The notes: generated by a model not told the origin, from the letters alone. Shown: positions 26,124 through 35,167, numbered from the stretch's first letter. The stretch is DNA of 64,000 nucleotides from Streptomyces noursei (GCF_016917755.1 NZ_CP070326.1:6386001-6450000), one strand, 5' to 3'. Translations and numbers: made by a program.

Positions 26124-27122
26124 GTGAGGATCTTCGGCAAGGTACGGCACCGGCCCTCCGCCTCGTGGCGGCAGGCGACCGACCGCGCTTTCACGCTGAT
26201 CGGCGACGGCCGTTACGAGGATGCGGGGGCGCTCCTGACCCGCGCGGCGGACATGGAGCCCTGGCTGTCGGAGTCCTGGTTCAACCTCGCGCTGCTGCAC
26301 AAGTTCCGGCACGACTGGGAGCAGGCCCGGGCCGCCGGACTGCGCGCGGTGGCGCTGCTGGACCGCGAGACCGGGGCCCCCGACTGGTGGAACGTGGGCA
26401 TCGCCGCCACCGCCCTCCAGGACTGGCCGCTGGCCCGCCGCGCCTGGCAGGCGTACGGGCTGAAGGTCCCCGGCGAGGGCTCGCCCACCGGGGAGCCGCT
26501 GGGCATGGCGCTGGGCAGCGCCGCGGTCCGGCTCTCGCCCGAGGGCGAGGCGGAGGTGGTCTGGGGCCGCCGCCTGGACCCGGCCCGGATCGAGGTGCTC
26601 TCCATCCCGCTGCCGTCCTCCGGGCGGCGCTGGGGCGAGGTGGTGCTGCACGACGGCGTCCCGCACGGCGAGCGGACCACCACCGCGGTCGGCGGCGAGA
26701 CCCGGGCGTTCCCGGTCTTCGACGAGATCGAGCTGTGGGCGCCCTCCCCGGTACCCACCTGGGTGGTGCTCCTGGAGGCCGCCTCCGAGGCCGACCGGGA
26801 CGCCCTGGAGCAACTGGCGGCCGACGCCGGCTTCGCCGCGGAGGACTGGTCGTCGTCGGTGCGACTGCTGTGCCGCACGTGCTCCGAGAGCCGGATGCCC
26901 AGCGACGACGGCGACGGCGAGCACCTGGACCCGCACGACCACAGCGAGCCGGGCCACCCCGGGCCGCTGGGCCACCGCACGGCGGGCTCCGGCTCGCTGT
27001 GGGTCCCCGAGCGCGAGTGCGGCATCGCGGCGCCCGCGGCCCTGGTGCGCGGGCTGCTGGACGGCTGGGTCGCGGACAGCCCGGACACCCGGGAATGGCG
27101 TGATCTTGAAGAGGTCTGCTGA
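26124..27122 (+). CDS. TPR-containing cytoplasmic protein, conserved hypothetical
   Basis: The product is 332 residues from GTG 26124, preceded by AGGCGGGA. Residues 15-110 form two or three TPR-like helical hairpins (AFTLIGDGRYEDAGALLTRA, ESWFNLALLHKFRHDWEQAR, WWNVGIAATALQDWPLARRA). The remainder is a mixed alpha/beta region with VWGRRLDPARIEVLSIPLPS, EVVLHDGVPHGERTT and FDEIELWAPSPVPTWVVLLE. A CRTC pair near 255 and a His/Asp-rich loop (DPHDHSEPGHPG) could bind metal. The body after the TPRs is conserved-looking but I cannot name it. It lies 70 bp upstream of def. Confidence 0.78.
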   Translation: MRIFGKVRHRPSASWRQATDRAFTLIGDGRYEDAGALLTRAADMEPWLSESWFNLALLHKFRHDWEQARAAGLRAVALLDRETGAPDWWNVGIAATALQDWPLARRAWQAYGLKVPGEGSPTGEPLGMALGSAAVRLSPEGEAEVVWGRRLDPARIEVLSIPLPSSGRRWGEVVLHDGVPHGERTTTAVGGETRAFPVFDEIELWAPSPVPTWVVLLEAASEADRDALEQLAADAGFAAEDWSSSVRLLCRTCSESRMPSDDGDGEHLDPHDHSEPGHPGPLGHRTAGSGSLWVPERECGIAAPAALVRGLLDGWVADSPDTREWRDLEEVC

Positions 27123-27192
27123 GCGGTGACCGCGTCCCCCCGTAGGCTGTAGGGCGTTCCCCGAGGGTTTTGTAGGAAGGCGTACGGCGGAG

Positions 27193-27822
27193 ATGGCCCA
27201 GCAGGACAGTGATCAGCAGGAGAGCGTCGAGTTCATCGACGACGTCACGGACGCCGAGGAGCGCGAGGCGGCCCACCGGGAGCGCGGCACCTCCCGTCCG
27301 ATCACCGTGGTCGGCAACCCGGTCCTCCACAAGGAGTGCAAGGACGTCACCGCGTTCGACGACGAGCTGGCGCAGCTGATCGACGACATGTTCGCCAGCC
27401 AGCGCACCGCCGAGGGCGTCGGCCTGGCCGCGAACCAGATCGGCGTGGACCTCAAGGTCTTCGTCTACGACTGCCTGGACGACGAGGGCGTCCGGCACGT
27501 CGGCGCGGTGTGCAACCCCGTCCTGGACGAGCTGCCCGCCGGCCGTCGGGTGCTGGACGACTCCAACGAGGGCTGCCTGTCCGTCCCCGGCGCGTACGCC
27601 GAGCTGCCCCGCCCCGACTACGCGGTGGTCCGCGGCCAGAACGCCGAGGGCGAGCCGATCGTGGTCCAGGGCACCGGCTACTTCGCGCGCTGCCTCCAGC
27701 ACGAGACCGACCACCTCTACGGCTACCTCTACATCGACCGGCTCTCCAAGCGGGATCGCAAGGACGCGCTGAAGCAGATGGCCGAGCGGGAGCCCCGCTA
27801 CCCCGTCGTCCCCAACGACTGA
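27193..27822 (+). CDS. def: peptide deformylase
   Basis: The enzyme removes the N-formyl group from nascent proteins. The product is 209 residues. All three signature motifs are present: motif 1 EGVGLAANQIGVD, motif 2 EGCLSVPG with the metal Cys, and motif 3 QHETDHLYG with the HExxH metal site and catalytic Glu. An N-terminal extension of about 35 acidic residues (QQESVEFIDDVTDAEEREA) is longer than in E. coli and is typical of actinobacteria. Start ATG 27193 has GGCGGAG 2 nt upstream. The gene is convergent with the PBP gene, 42 bp between stops. Confidence 0.95.
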   Translation: MAQQDSDQQESVEFIDDVTDAEEREAAHRERGTSRPITVVGNPVLHKECKDVTAFDDELAQLIDDMFASQRTAEGVGLAANQIGVDLKVFVYDCLDDEGVRHVGAVCNPVLDELPAGRRVLDDSNEGCLSVPGAYAELPRPDYAVVRGQNAEGEPIVVQGTGYFARCLQHETDHLYGYLYIDRLSKRDRKDALKQMAEREPRYPVVPND

Positions 27823-27864
27823 GACGACGGCGCGGCGGGGCTCCGGCCCTGATCCGGACCGGCC

Positions 27865-29823
27865 CTACGCGTCGTTCTGGTAGGCGGCCCAGACCTGGGG
27901 CGGGAGCGAGGTGCCCAGCCCGGTGTCGGGGCCGCCGACGCCGTTCAGCGGCAGCAGCTGGGGCGCGCCCGGTTTGTTGCGGAACAGAGTGATCGCGGTG
28001 GTGGGCTCGCCACCGTCACCCCGGCCGGAGGCCCGGTCGGCGCGGACACCGGCCCCGCCGGGTCCCGACCCGGCCCACCCCGCGCCCCAGTCGGCGGCGC
28101 CGGCCGGCGGCGGGGAGCCGACGAACCACGCCGACTTCATCCGGTCCTTGGCCTCGCTGACCCCGGCCGCGACCGGCTGCCGCACCGGCGTCCCGCCCGG
28201 CACGCCCAGCGCCCGCCAGCCCAGCCCCGACAGCGTGTTGGTCATCTCCTGCGCGACCGCCGGGGTGACCACCCGCTGCGGCTCGGTGCGCTCGAACCCG
28301 GTCACGGCCTTGCCCTGGTGAGTCATCTTCGCGACCGCGTACGGCTCGGCGTGCAGCCCGCCGTTGGCGAAGGTGGTGTACGCGCTGGCCAGCCGGACGG
28401 CGCTGGGTGCCGAGGTGCCCAGCGGGAAGGTCTGCTCCAGCTGCGCCAGGCTCTCCTTGCGCAGCCCGAGGCCGAGCGTCAGGTCCCGGATCCGCTCCAG
28501 TCCGAGTTGCTTCCCCGCCTGCACGAACGGGATGTTGTCGCCCTGCATCAGGGCGCCGCGCAGCTCCTCGGCCCGGCTGGGGGCGTCCACCGGGCGCGGC
28601 TGGTCGCCGTACTGCTCGGCCTCCTGCTGGAGGGCGGTGGCCAGCACGAACGGCTTGAAGGCGGAGCCGGCTGGCACCGCCGTGGTGTCGGCGTTGTTGC
28701 TGAAGTGCCGGGTGGCGTCGGCGCCGCCGTAGAGCGCGACGATCGCGCCGTCGCCGGGGCGCACCGAGGCCGCGCCGAACTCCACGAAGGTGTCCGCGGC
28801 GCGCTTCTTCGGATCGAGGCTCTTCGCGCGGACGCCGTCGACCGCCTGTTCCAGCCGGTGGGTGCGCTGTTTGTCGAACGTGGTGTGGATGCGGTAGCCG
28901 CCGCGGGCCAGGTCCTTGTCGGTCAGCCCGGTGGCGCTCTTGACGAACTTGTTGGCGATGTCCACGAGATAGCCGATCTGGCCGGCCTGGCTGGTGGGCT
29001 TGGCCACCGGGTGCGGCTCGGGGAAGTCGCGGTACTGCGCCCGCTCCTCCTGGCTCATCGCGCCGGTGGCGACCAGCCGGTCGAGGATCCACTTCCAACG
29101 GGCCACCGCCCGGGCGTGGTTGGCTTTGCTCAGCCCCGGGTCGTACTGCTCGGAGCCCTTCAGCACGGCGGCCAGCAGGGCGCCCTGGCTGGGATTGAGG
29201 TCCTTGGCGTCGATGCCGTAATAGGCGTGCGCCGCGGCCTGTATGCCGTTCGAACCCCGCCCGAACCAGCTGGTGTTGAGGTAGCCCCGCAGGATCTCCG
29301 GCTTGGACTTCCGGTTGTTGACCTTCAGCGCGATGATGAATTCCTTCACCTTGCGGGTGGCGGTCTGGTCCGGCGAGAGATAGGTGTTCTTCACATACTG
29401 CTGGGTGATGGTCGAACCGCCCTGGGTGTCCCCGCCGGAGAGCATGTTCACCACGGCCCGGCCGATGCCGGTGAGGGAGACCCCGTGGTCCTCGTAGAAG
29501 GTGGCGTTCTCCGCCGCTATCACCGCGTTCTGGACGTGCTTGGGCACCTTGTCGAGGGTGACGTTCTGCCGGTTGACGGCGCCAACGCTGACCATCTGGC
29601 TGCCGTCCGCCCAGTAGTAGACGGTGGCCTCGCGGGCGGCCAGCGCGTTCTCGTTGGGGATGTCGGTCTTCGCGTAGACGAACGCGAACAGCCCCGCCAG
29701 AGCGGCGAGGACGAAGGTGAACGTGCCCAGCCACAGGCGCCATGACGGCAGCCAGCGGCGCACCCCCTTGCGGCCGAGACGGGGGTAGTCGATGTATCGG
29801 CGACTTTTCTTCCTGCCCTCCAT
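27865..29823 (-). CDS. class A penicillin-binding protein with degenerate transpeptidase motifs
   Basis: The product is 652 residues from ATG 29823. A basic N-terminus and one anchor helix (WLGTFTFVLAALAGLFAFVY, 31-50) precede a GT51 glycosyltransferase domain, with the Glu of AAENATFYEDHG at 105 and the donor loop GGSTITQQYVKN. The transpeptidase domain keeps SxxK (PAGSAFKPF, Ser near 386). The second motif is GDN instead of SxN, and the KTG box is replaced by VSE (AAGVSEAKDRMKSAWFVG, where class A PBPs have AAGKTGTTDDNKSAWFVG). Glycan polymerisation should be intact while crosslinking is probably lost. The C-terminal tail is Gly/Ala/Pro-rich. Confidence 0.88.
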   Translation of the reverse strand: MEGRKKSRRYIDYPRLGRKGVRRWLPSWRLWLGTFTFVLAALAGLFAFVYAKTDIPNENALAAREATVYYWADGSQMVSVGAVNRQNVTLDKVPKHVQNAVIAAENATFYEDHGVSLTGIGRAVVNMLSGGDTQGGSTITQQYVKNTYLSPDQTATRKVKEFIIALKVNNRKSKPEILRGYLNTSWFGRGSNGIQAAAHAYYGIDAKDLNPSQGALLAAVLKGSEQYDPGLSKANHARAVARWKWILDRLVATGAMSQEERAQYRDFPEPHPVAKPTSQAGQIGYLVDIANKFVKSATGLTDKDLARGGYRIHTTFDKQRTHRLEQAVDGVRAKSLDPKKRAADTFVEFGAASVRPGDGAIVALYGGADATRHFSNNADTTAVPAGSAFKPFVLATALQQEAEQYGDQPRPVDAPSRAEELRGALMQGDNIPFVQAGKQLGLERIRDLTLGLGLRKESLAQLEQTFPLGTSAPSAVRLASAYTTFANGGLHAEPYAVAKMTHQGKAVTGFERTEPQRVVTPAVAQEMTNTLSGLGWRALGVPGGTPVRQPVAAGVSEAKDRMKSAWFVGSPPPAGAADWGAGWAGSGPGGAGVRADRASGRGDGGEPTTAITLFRNKPGAPQLLPLNGVGGPDTGLGTSLPPQVWAAYQNDA

Positions 29824-29928
29824 ATCTGCGTAGATGTGGTGGCACGGGCTCCGGTTGCCGCTCCGGCCACCCGCTAATCGAACGCTCACATTCGGCGGGT
29901 GGCCGGACGACAGGTCGGGCGGCCGGGA

Positions 29929-30987
29929 TCAGAAGTCGTCGTCGAACGAGACCGAGCCCTCGACGGCGACCTGGTAGGCCGAGGCGCGCCGCTCGAAGAA
30001 GTTGGTCAGCTCCTGGACGTTCTGCAGCTCCATGAAGGAGAACGGGTTCTCCGAGCCGTACACCGGGGCGAAGCCCAGGCGCTGCAGCCGCTGGTCGGCC
30101 ACGCACTGGAGGTACTCGCGCATCGAGTCGGTGTTCATGCCCGGCAGGCCGTCGCCGCACAGGTCGCGGGCGAACTGCAGCTCCGCCTCCACGGCCTCCT
30201 TGAGCATGTCGGTGACCTGCTGCTGGAGCGCGTCGTCGAAGAGGTCGGGCTCCTCCTCGCGGACGGTGTCCACCACCGAGAACGCGAAGTCCATGTGCAT
30301 GGTCTCGTCGCGGAAGACCCAGTTGGTGCCGGTGGCCAGGCCGTGCAGCAGGCCGCGCGAGCGGAACCAGTACACGTACGCGAACGCGCCGTAGAAGAAC
30401 AGGCCCTCGATGCACGCCGCGAAGCAGATCAGGTTCAGCAGGAAGCGGCGGCGGTCGGCCTTGCTCTCCAGCTGGTCCAGCTGGTCGACGTGGTCCATCC
30501 ACGTGAAGCAGAACTCCGCCTTCTCGCGGATGGACGGGATGTTCTCCACCGCGGCGAAGGCGGCGGCCCGGTCGTCCGGGTCGGGCAGGTAGGTGTCCAG
30601 CAGCGTCAGATAGAACTGGACGTGCACCGCCTCCTCGAAGAGCTGACGGCTCAAGTAGAGCCGCGCCTCGGGGGAGTTGATGTGCTTGTACAGCGTCAGG
30701 ACGAGGTTGTTGGCCACGATCGAGTCGCCGGTGGCGAAGAACGCCACCAGACGGCCGATGAGGTGCTGCTCGCCCGGGGAGAGCTTGGCGAGGTCGGCGA
30801 CGTCGGAGTGGAGGTCGACCTCCTCCACGGTCCAGGTGTTCTTGATCGCGTCCCGGTAGCGGTCGTAGAAGTCCGGGTAGCGCATGGGACGCAGGGTCAG
30901 CTCGAACCCCGGGTCGAGGAGGTTCTTACGGCCGCCGGCGGTGACGGTGTGGGCGGCGCCGGCGTTCTTCTCGGGTGCAGTGGTCAT
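29929..30987 (-). CDS. nrdB: ribonucleotide reductase class Ia small subunit
   Basis: NrdB houses the diiron-tyrosyl radical cofactor that starts catalysis in NrdA. The product is 352 residues. Iron ligands occur as LSRQLFEEAVHVQFYLTLLD (E-x-x-H, with the Tyr close by) and NWVFRDETMHMDFAF (E-x-x-H). The C-terminus (AVEGSVSFDDDF) is the acidic, aromatic tail that docks to the large subunit. Length is normal. The start ATG is 2 nt after the nrdA stop, so both come from one operon under the upstream riboswitch. In S. coelicolor a third gene nrdS follows; here the next gene is a PBP, so nrdS seems absent or relocated. Confidence 0.95.
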   Translation of the reverse strand: MTTAPEKNAGAAHTVTAGGRKNLLDPGFELTLRPMRYPDFYDRYRDAIKNTWTVEEVDLHSDVADLAKLSPGEQHLIGRLVAFFATGDSIVANNLVLTLYKHINSPEARLYLSRQLFEEAVHVQFYLTLLDTYLPDPDDRAAAFAAVENIPSIREKAEFCFTWMDHVDQLDQLESKADRRRFLLNLICFAACIEGLFFYGAFAYVYWFRSRGLLHGLATGTNWVFRDETMHMDFAFSVVDTVREEEPDLFDDALQQQVTDMLKEAVEAELQFARDLCGDGLPGMNTDSMREYLQCVADQRLQRLGFAPVYGSENPFSFMELQNVQELTNFFERRASAYQVAVEGSVSFDDDF

Positions 30988-30989
30988 GA

Positions 30990-33395
30990 TTACTGGCATG
31001 CCTCGCAGGACTCGGGGTTTTCCAGGGAGCAGGCGACCGCCTCGGGGTCGGCCACCGGCAGCTGTGCGGGGACGGACGCGGCGCGGGCCGACTGGGCGAT
31101 CCGGGTCGCCGGCCGCGAGCGCAGGTAGTAGGTGGTCTTGATGCCGCGCTTCCAGGCGTAGGCGTACATCGAGCTGAGCTTGCCGATGGTCGGCGACGCC
31201 ATGAAGAGGTTGAGCGACTGGCTCTGGTCCAGGTACGGCGTGCGGTCCGCGGCCATGTCGATCAGGGCGCGCTGGGGGATCTCCCAGGCGGTGCGGTAGC
31301 GGTACCGGACGTCCTCGGGGATCCAGGCCAGCTCCTGGACGGAGCCGTTGGCCTCCCGCAGCGCGTCCCGGGTCCGCGCGTCCCACAGGCCCAACTCCTT
31401 GAGCTCCTCGATCAGGTACGTGTTGACCTGGAGGAACTCACCGGACAGCGTCTCGCGCTTGAAGAGGTTGGAGACCTGCGGCTCGATGCACTCGTAGACG
31501 CCGGCGATGGAGGCGATGGTGGCGGTCGGCGCGATGGCCAGCAGCAGCGAGTTGCGCATCCCGGTCGCGGCGATCCGGGTGCGCAGCGCCGTCCAGCGGT
31601 CCGCCCAGCGCGGTTCGGCGTTCGGGTAGTGGTCCGGGTGCAGCACGCCGCGCGCCGTACGGGTCGCGGACCAGGCCGCGTGCGGGCCGTGCCGCTCGGC
31701 GAGGTCGGCGGACGCCTCGTAGGCGGCGAGCATGATCCGCTCGGAAATACGGGTCGACAGCTCGCGTGCCTCGGCCGAGTCGAACGGCAGCCGCAGCCGG
31801 AAGAAGACGTCCTGCAGGCCCATCAGGCCCAGACCGACCGGCCGCCAGCGGGAGTTGGAGGCGGCGGCCTGCTCGGTCGGGTAGAAGTTGATGTCCACGA
31901 CCCGGTCGAGGAAGGTCACCGCGGTGCGGACGGTGGCGTCCAGCCGCTCCCAGTCCATCTCGCCGTCCGCGCCCAGGTGCGCGGCGAGGTTGACCGACCC
32001 CAGGTTGCAGACCGCGGTCTCCCCGTCGTCGGTCACCTCCAGGATCTCCGTGCACAGGTTCGAGGAGTGCACGACCCGGCCGGGCTCGGCGGTCTGGTTG
32101 GCGGTGCGGTTGGCGGCGTCCTTGAACGTCATCCAGCCGTTGCCGGTCTGCGCCAGGGTGCGCATCATCCGGGAGTACAGCACCCGCGCCGGGATCTGCT
32201 TGAGGGCCTTGCCCGCGGCCTCCGCCGCCCGGTAGGCGGCGTCGAACTCCTCGCCCCACAGGTCGACGAGCTTGGGCACGTCGGACGGGGAGAACAGCGA
32301 CCAGTCCGCGTCCGCCTCCACCCGGCGCATGAACTCGTCCGGGATCCAGTGCGCGATGTTGAGGTTGTGGGTCCGGCGGGCCTCCTCGCCGGTGTTGTCC
32401 CGCAGCTCCAGGAATTCCTCGATGTCGGCGTGCCAGCTCTCCAGGTAGACGCAGGCCGCGCCCTTGCGGCGGCCGCCCTGGTTGACCGCGGCCACCGACG
32501 CGTCCAGGGTGCGCAGGAACGGCACGATGCCGTTGGAGTGCCCGTTGGTGCCGCGGATCAGCGAACCGCGGGCGCGGATCCGGGAGTACGACAGGCCGAT
32601 CCCGCCGGCGTGCTTCGAGAGCCGGGCCACCTGGTGGTAGCGGTCGTAGATCGAGTCCAGCTCGTCCAGCGGGGAGTCCAGCAGATAGCAGGAGGACATC
32701 TGCGGGTGGCGGGTGCCGGAGTTGAAGAGCGTGGGGGAGGACGGCAGGTAGGAGAGCGTGCTGGTCATCCGGTACAGCTCGGCGACGTCCGCGAGCGCCC
32801 GCGCCGAGTCGTCCTCGGCGAGCCCGCAGGCCACCCGCAGCAGGAAGTGCTGGGGCGTCTCGAGCACCTTGCGGGTGGTGGGGTGCCGCAGCAGGTAGCG
32901 CGAGTGCAGGGTGCGCAGCCCGAAGTACCCGAACCGGTCGTCGGCGCCGGCCTCCAGCGCCCCGTCGACCAGCGCGTCCAGCCGCTCGGCGTGGGTGCCG
33001 ACGAAAGCGGCGGTGACGTCCGCGATCAGCCCCTCCTGGTGGCCGACCGCGATCGACGCCGAGAAGGAGGTGGCGCCCTGGCCGGCGGCCTCCTCGGCGA
33101 TGGCGAGGGTGAGCAGCCGCGCGGCGAGCTTGGAGTACTGCGGCTCGTCGGCGATCAGCCCGGCCGCGGCCTCGATGGCCAGCGACCGCAACTCGGCCTC
33201 GTCGGACCCGGGGTGCCGGCCGCGCAGCGCGGTGGCGGCCACCTTGCCGGGGTCGGTCGCGGTCAGGTCCGCGGTCAGCTCGGTCAGCGTCCGCAGCAGG
33301 GCGGTGCCCGGCCCGTCCGCGTGCGCGGGAGGCGCGGCCACCACGGGCTGCACGACCTCGGCGTCTGACGCTGGCTCCGTTGGCGCGATGGTCAC
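30990..33395 (-). CDS. nrdA: ribonucleotide reductase class Ia large subunit
   Basis: NrdA reduces ribonucleoside diphosphates using the radical supplied by NrdB. The product is 801 residues from GTG 33395, with GGGAGAG 8 nt upstream; the open frame extends far upstream only because it reads through the riboswitch. Active-site landmarks are QMSSCYLLD, HAGGIGLSYSRIR, SNLCTEI with the catalytic Cys and nearby Asn/Glu, VCNLGSVNL, and PTATIASIAGVYE. The C-terminal ESCEACQ carries the swinging redox Cys pair. The N-terminal region is helical and Ala-rich (TDPGKVAATALRGRHPG) without a clear ATP-cone. Control is through the riboswitch and NrdR boxes upstream. Confidence 0.95.
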   Translation of the reverse strand: MTIAPTEPASDAEVVQPVVAAPPAHADGPGTALLRTLTELTADLTATDPGKVAATALRGRHPGSDEAELRSLAIEAAAGLIADEPQYSKLAARLLTLAIAEEAAGQGATSFSASIAVGHQEGLIADVTAAFVGTHAERLDALVDGALEAGADDRFGYFGLRTLHSRYLLRHPTTRKVLETPQHFLLRVACGLAEDDSARALADVAELYRMTSTLSYLPSSPTLFNSGTRHPQMSSCYLLDSPLDELDSIYDRYHQVARLSKHAGGIGLSYSRIRARGSLIRGTNGHSNGIVPFLRTLDASVAAVNQGGRRKGAACVYLESWHADIEEFLELRDNTGEEARRTHNLNIAHWIPDEFMRRVEADADWSLFSPSDVPKLVDLWGEEFDAAYRAAEAAGKALKQIPARVLYSRMMRTLAQTGNGWMTFKDAANRTANQTAEPGRVVHSSNLCTEILEVTDDGETAVCNLGSVNLAAHLGADGEMDWERLDATVRTAVTFLDRVVDINFYPTEQAAASNSRWRPVGLGLMGLQDVFFRLRLPFDSAEARELSTRISERIMLAAYEASADLAERHGPHAAWSATRTARGVLHPDHYPNAEPRWADRWTALRTRIAATGMRNSLLLAIAPTATIASIAGVYECIEPQVSNLFKRETLSGEFLQVNTYLIEELKELGLWDARTRDALREANGSVQELAWIPEDVRYRYRTAWEIPQRALIDMAADRTPYLDQSQSLNLFMASPTIGKLSSMYAYAWKRGIKTTYYLRSRPATRIAQSARAASVPAQLPVADPEAVACSLENPESCEACQ

Positions 33396-33566
33396 CTGAT
33401 GCTCTCCCTCACTCGGCGGGGGCCGGGAGGGGTGGCGGCATGACGGGAGCCGTGCGGGCAGGGGGCACCCCGCGGCGAACCGGAGGTGCGCGGGTCGGCC
33501 GCGCGGCGTCCATCTGCCCATCCCTCGGGGCCCGGACGTATCGACGCCGCACCGATGGCGGTGCGG
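33396..33566 (-). other. nrdA leader downstream of the riboswitch
   Basis: About 170 nt of untranslated leader. It contains the hairpin CGCACCG-ATGG-CGGTGCG (33548-33565 on the plus strand), directly after the B12-box side of the aptamer. The ribosome site GGGAGAG precedes GTG 33395. This region is the likely expression platform; whether it acts on transcription or translation cannot be decided by eye. Confidence 0.5.
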
Positions 33567-33702
33567 GCGTACCGTCGGCAGGTCTTCGGACTGGGGAGCG
33601 CGCGACCGGCCCTTGAGGAAAGGGCCGTGGTCCGCGCTCGCACACCGTTGCGGGACAGTTCCGGATTCGCACCGGATTCCCCTGCGGCGACAGCGAGGAC
33701 GA
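33567..33702 (-). ncRNA. cobalamin riboswitch controlling nrdAB
   Basis: On the minus strand the conserved core reads GCAGGGGAATCCGGTGCGAA, TCCGGAACTGTCCCGCAACG and, at the 3' side, the B12-box CAGTCCGAAGACCTGCC (plus-strand 33576-33592). These match the cobalamin aptamer. B12 is expected to repress the class Ia enzyme when a B12-dependent class II reductase can work, as is known for S. coelicolor nrdABS. The aptamer ends about 170 nt before the nrdA start. Confidence 0.92.
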
Positions 33703-33706
33703 GCAT

Positions 33707-33748
33707 ACATCTTGTGTCGCTCCCCGCACGCACCCCCACATCTTGTGT
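33707..33748. promoter_or_regulatory. paired NrdR boxes upstream of nrdAB
   Basis: ACATCTTGTGT occurs at 33707-33717 and again at 33738-33748, exactly 31 bp apart (three helical turns). The spacing and the ACACAAGATGT core on the transcribed strand fit the paired boxes bound by the NrdR repressor. They abut the riboswitch leader and probably overlap the promoter (a TATGCT lies beside the proximal box). Confidence 0.8.
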
Positions 33749-33881
33749 CGCCGCCTCATACCATTCCCCCAGGTGTACGAAGCGCCGACCCGCCCGGATC
33801 CCCTCCGAAACGCCTCGGAACCCCGCCGAAACCCCGCCGGCGGCCCGCCCGAACGCGACCCGGAGCCCGCCGGAACACCGC

Positions 33882-34385
33882 TCAGACCAGCTCGCGGGCG
33901 AACGCCCACAGCGTCAGACCGGGCACCGGGGCCCAGTCCCGCTCGGCCGCCCGCGCGAACCCCAGCCGCCGGTAGAGCCGGTGCGCCGGCAGCAGGTGCT
34001 GCTGGCTCGACAGCACCATCCCGCGCAGCCCCAGCTCCCGCGCCCGCCCCAGACAGGCCCGCACCAGGGCCTCCCCGATGCCGCGCCCGCGCCCCTCGGG
34101 CCGCACCGCCAGCATCCGGAACTCGCCCTCCCCGGGCCCGGCCAACTCCGCGTACGGGCTGCCGTGCGCCGCGAACGTCACCGCCCCCAGCACCGTCCCG
34201 TCCACCCCGTCCGAGGCCACCAGCACCTCGGCGTGCTCCGTGCGGTGCGCCACCTTCCGCAGCTCCGCCGCGTATGGATCGTGCTCCCCGCCGTGCAGCA
34301 ACCCCTCGGCCAGATACACCTCCGCCACCAGCTCCCCGACCGTCTCGAACTCCGCCTGGCGTATGGGCCTGATCGTGATGTCCAT
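33882..34385 (-). CDS. GNAT-family N-acetyltransferase
   Basis: The product is 167 residues from ATG 34385 (MDITIRPIRQAEFETVGELV); no ribosome site is visible, so it may be leaderless. The acetyl-CoA loop is EFRMLAVRPEGRGRGIGEAL (R/Q-x-x-G-x-G/A type), and the C-terminal half has VLSSQQHLLPAHRLYRRLGF. The length is typical for a single GNAT domain and there is no signal peptide. The acceptor substrate is unknown. The gene points toward the nrdAB promoter region and is divergent from the Uma2-type gene. Confidence 0.82.
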   Translation of the reverse strand: MDITIRPIRQAEFETVGELVAEVYLAEGLLHGGEHDPYAAELRKVAHRTEHAEVLVASDGVDGTVLGAVTFAAHGSPYAELAGPGEGEFRMLAVRPEGRGRGIGEALVRACLGRARELGLRGMVLSSQQHLLPAHRLYRRLGFARAAERDWAPVPGLTLWAFARELV

Positions 34386-34518
34386 GGGGTCAGTGTGAAC
34401 GAGCCAACAGGTATGTGCGGCCGGGGTGTTGGGTGCGGAGGTCACTGTCAGTGGTCGTCGCTATGGTCGGTAGCGGCTGTTGTTCCACCCCGCCCGCGCT
34501 CCGGAAGGAGGAGGTTCC

Positions 34519-35127
34519 ATGGCCCCGCCCGCCGATCGGCCGTTCCGCACACCCACCGAGCAGTTCGAGGAGACGGCCCGGATACACGCCCGCGAGGAGG
34601 AGGGCGCATGGCTGGAGCTCGTCAACGGGCGGACGAGACCCAAGGCCAGGATGGACGGGGGCCGCGGGATGGCCGTCGAGTGGCTGACGCGCGGATCTCT
34701 CGCGCAGCGTCCCGAACTGTGGCTCCACTCGGCCCAGGGGCTCAAGGGGGGGCCGTGCCAGAGCGATCGGCTCCGGGCGGACGGCGCGCTCGCACCCAGC
34801 GAAGCCTTCGTCCGACAGGGCGAATGGGGGGACCCGGAGTCGGTGTTGATGGTGGCCGAGATCACGGCGTACGCCCCCGAGACCGACCGGTGCTCCCGGG
34901 AGGAGAAGCCCGCTGTGTACGCGGCGACCGGTGTCCCGGTCTATCTCCTGGTCGACCGGGAGGTGCGGGAGTTGATCGTCCGCAGTCGGCCGCGCGGCGC
35001 GCGGTACGTGGAAGTCCACACCGTGCCGTTTGGCGACCGGCTCGCCCTCCCGTCTCCCGTCGGCATGGTGTTCGACACCCGGCGGCTGGAGGACTGCGCT
35101 TCCCGACCGCGTGCCTCCCCCGCATAG
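34519..35127 (+). CDS. Uma2-family (DUF820) putative PD-(D/E)XK endonuclease
   Basis: The product is 202 residues from ATG 34519, with GGAGGAGG 5 nt upstream. Family landmarks are the N-terminal EQFEETARIHAREEEGAWLELVNG-type segment, the acidic core LRADGALAPSEAF, ESVLMVAEITAYAPETDR (catalytic Asp and Glu) and KPAVYAATGVPVYLLVDRE. The usual Lys of the E-x-K motif is not plain, since VAEI is followed by Thr. Uma2 genes are abundant in Streptomyces and their DNA role is unproven. The gene is isolated, with a strong bidirectional terminator after it. Confidence 0.83.
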   Translation: MAPPADRPFRTPTEQFEETARIHAREEEGAWLELVNGRTRPKARMDGGRGMAVEWLTRGSLAQRPELWLHSAQGLKGGPCQSDRLRADGALAPSEAFVRQGEWGDPESVLMVAEITAYAPETDRCSREEKPAVYAATGVPVYLLVDREVRELIVRSRPRGARYVEVHTVPFGDRLALPSPVGMVFDTRRLEDCASRPRASPA

Positions 35128-35128
35128 T

Positions 35129-35167
35129 GGAGGGCTGCCGCGCTCCGGGGGAACGCGGCAGCCCTCC
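35129..35167. terminator. bidirectional intrinsic terminator
   Basis: GGAGGGCTGCCGCG and CGCGGCAGCCCTCC form a perfect 14-bp stem with an 11-nt loop between the convergent Uma2 and symporter genes. Confidence 0.82.
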
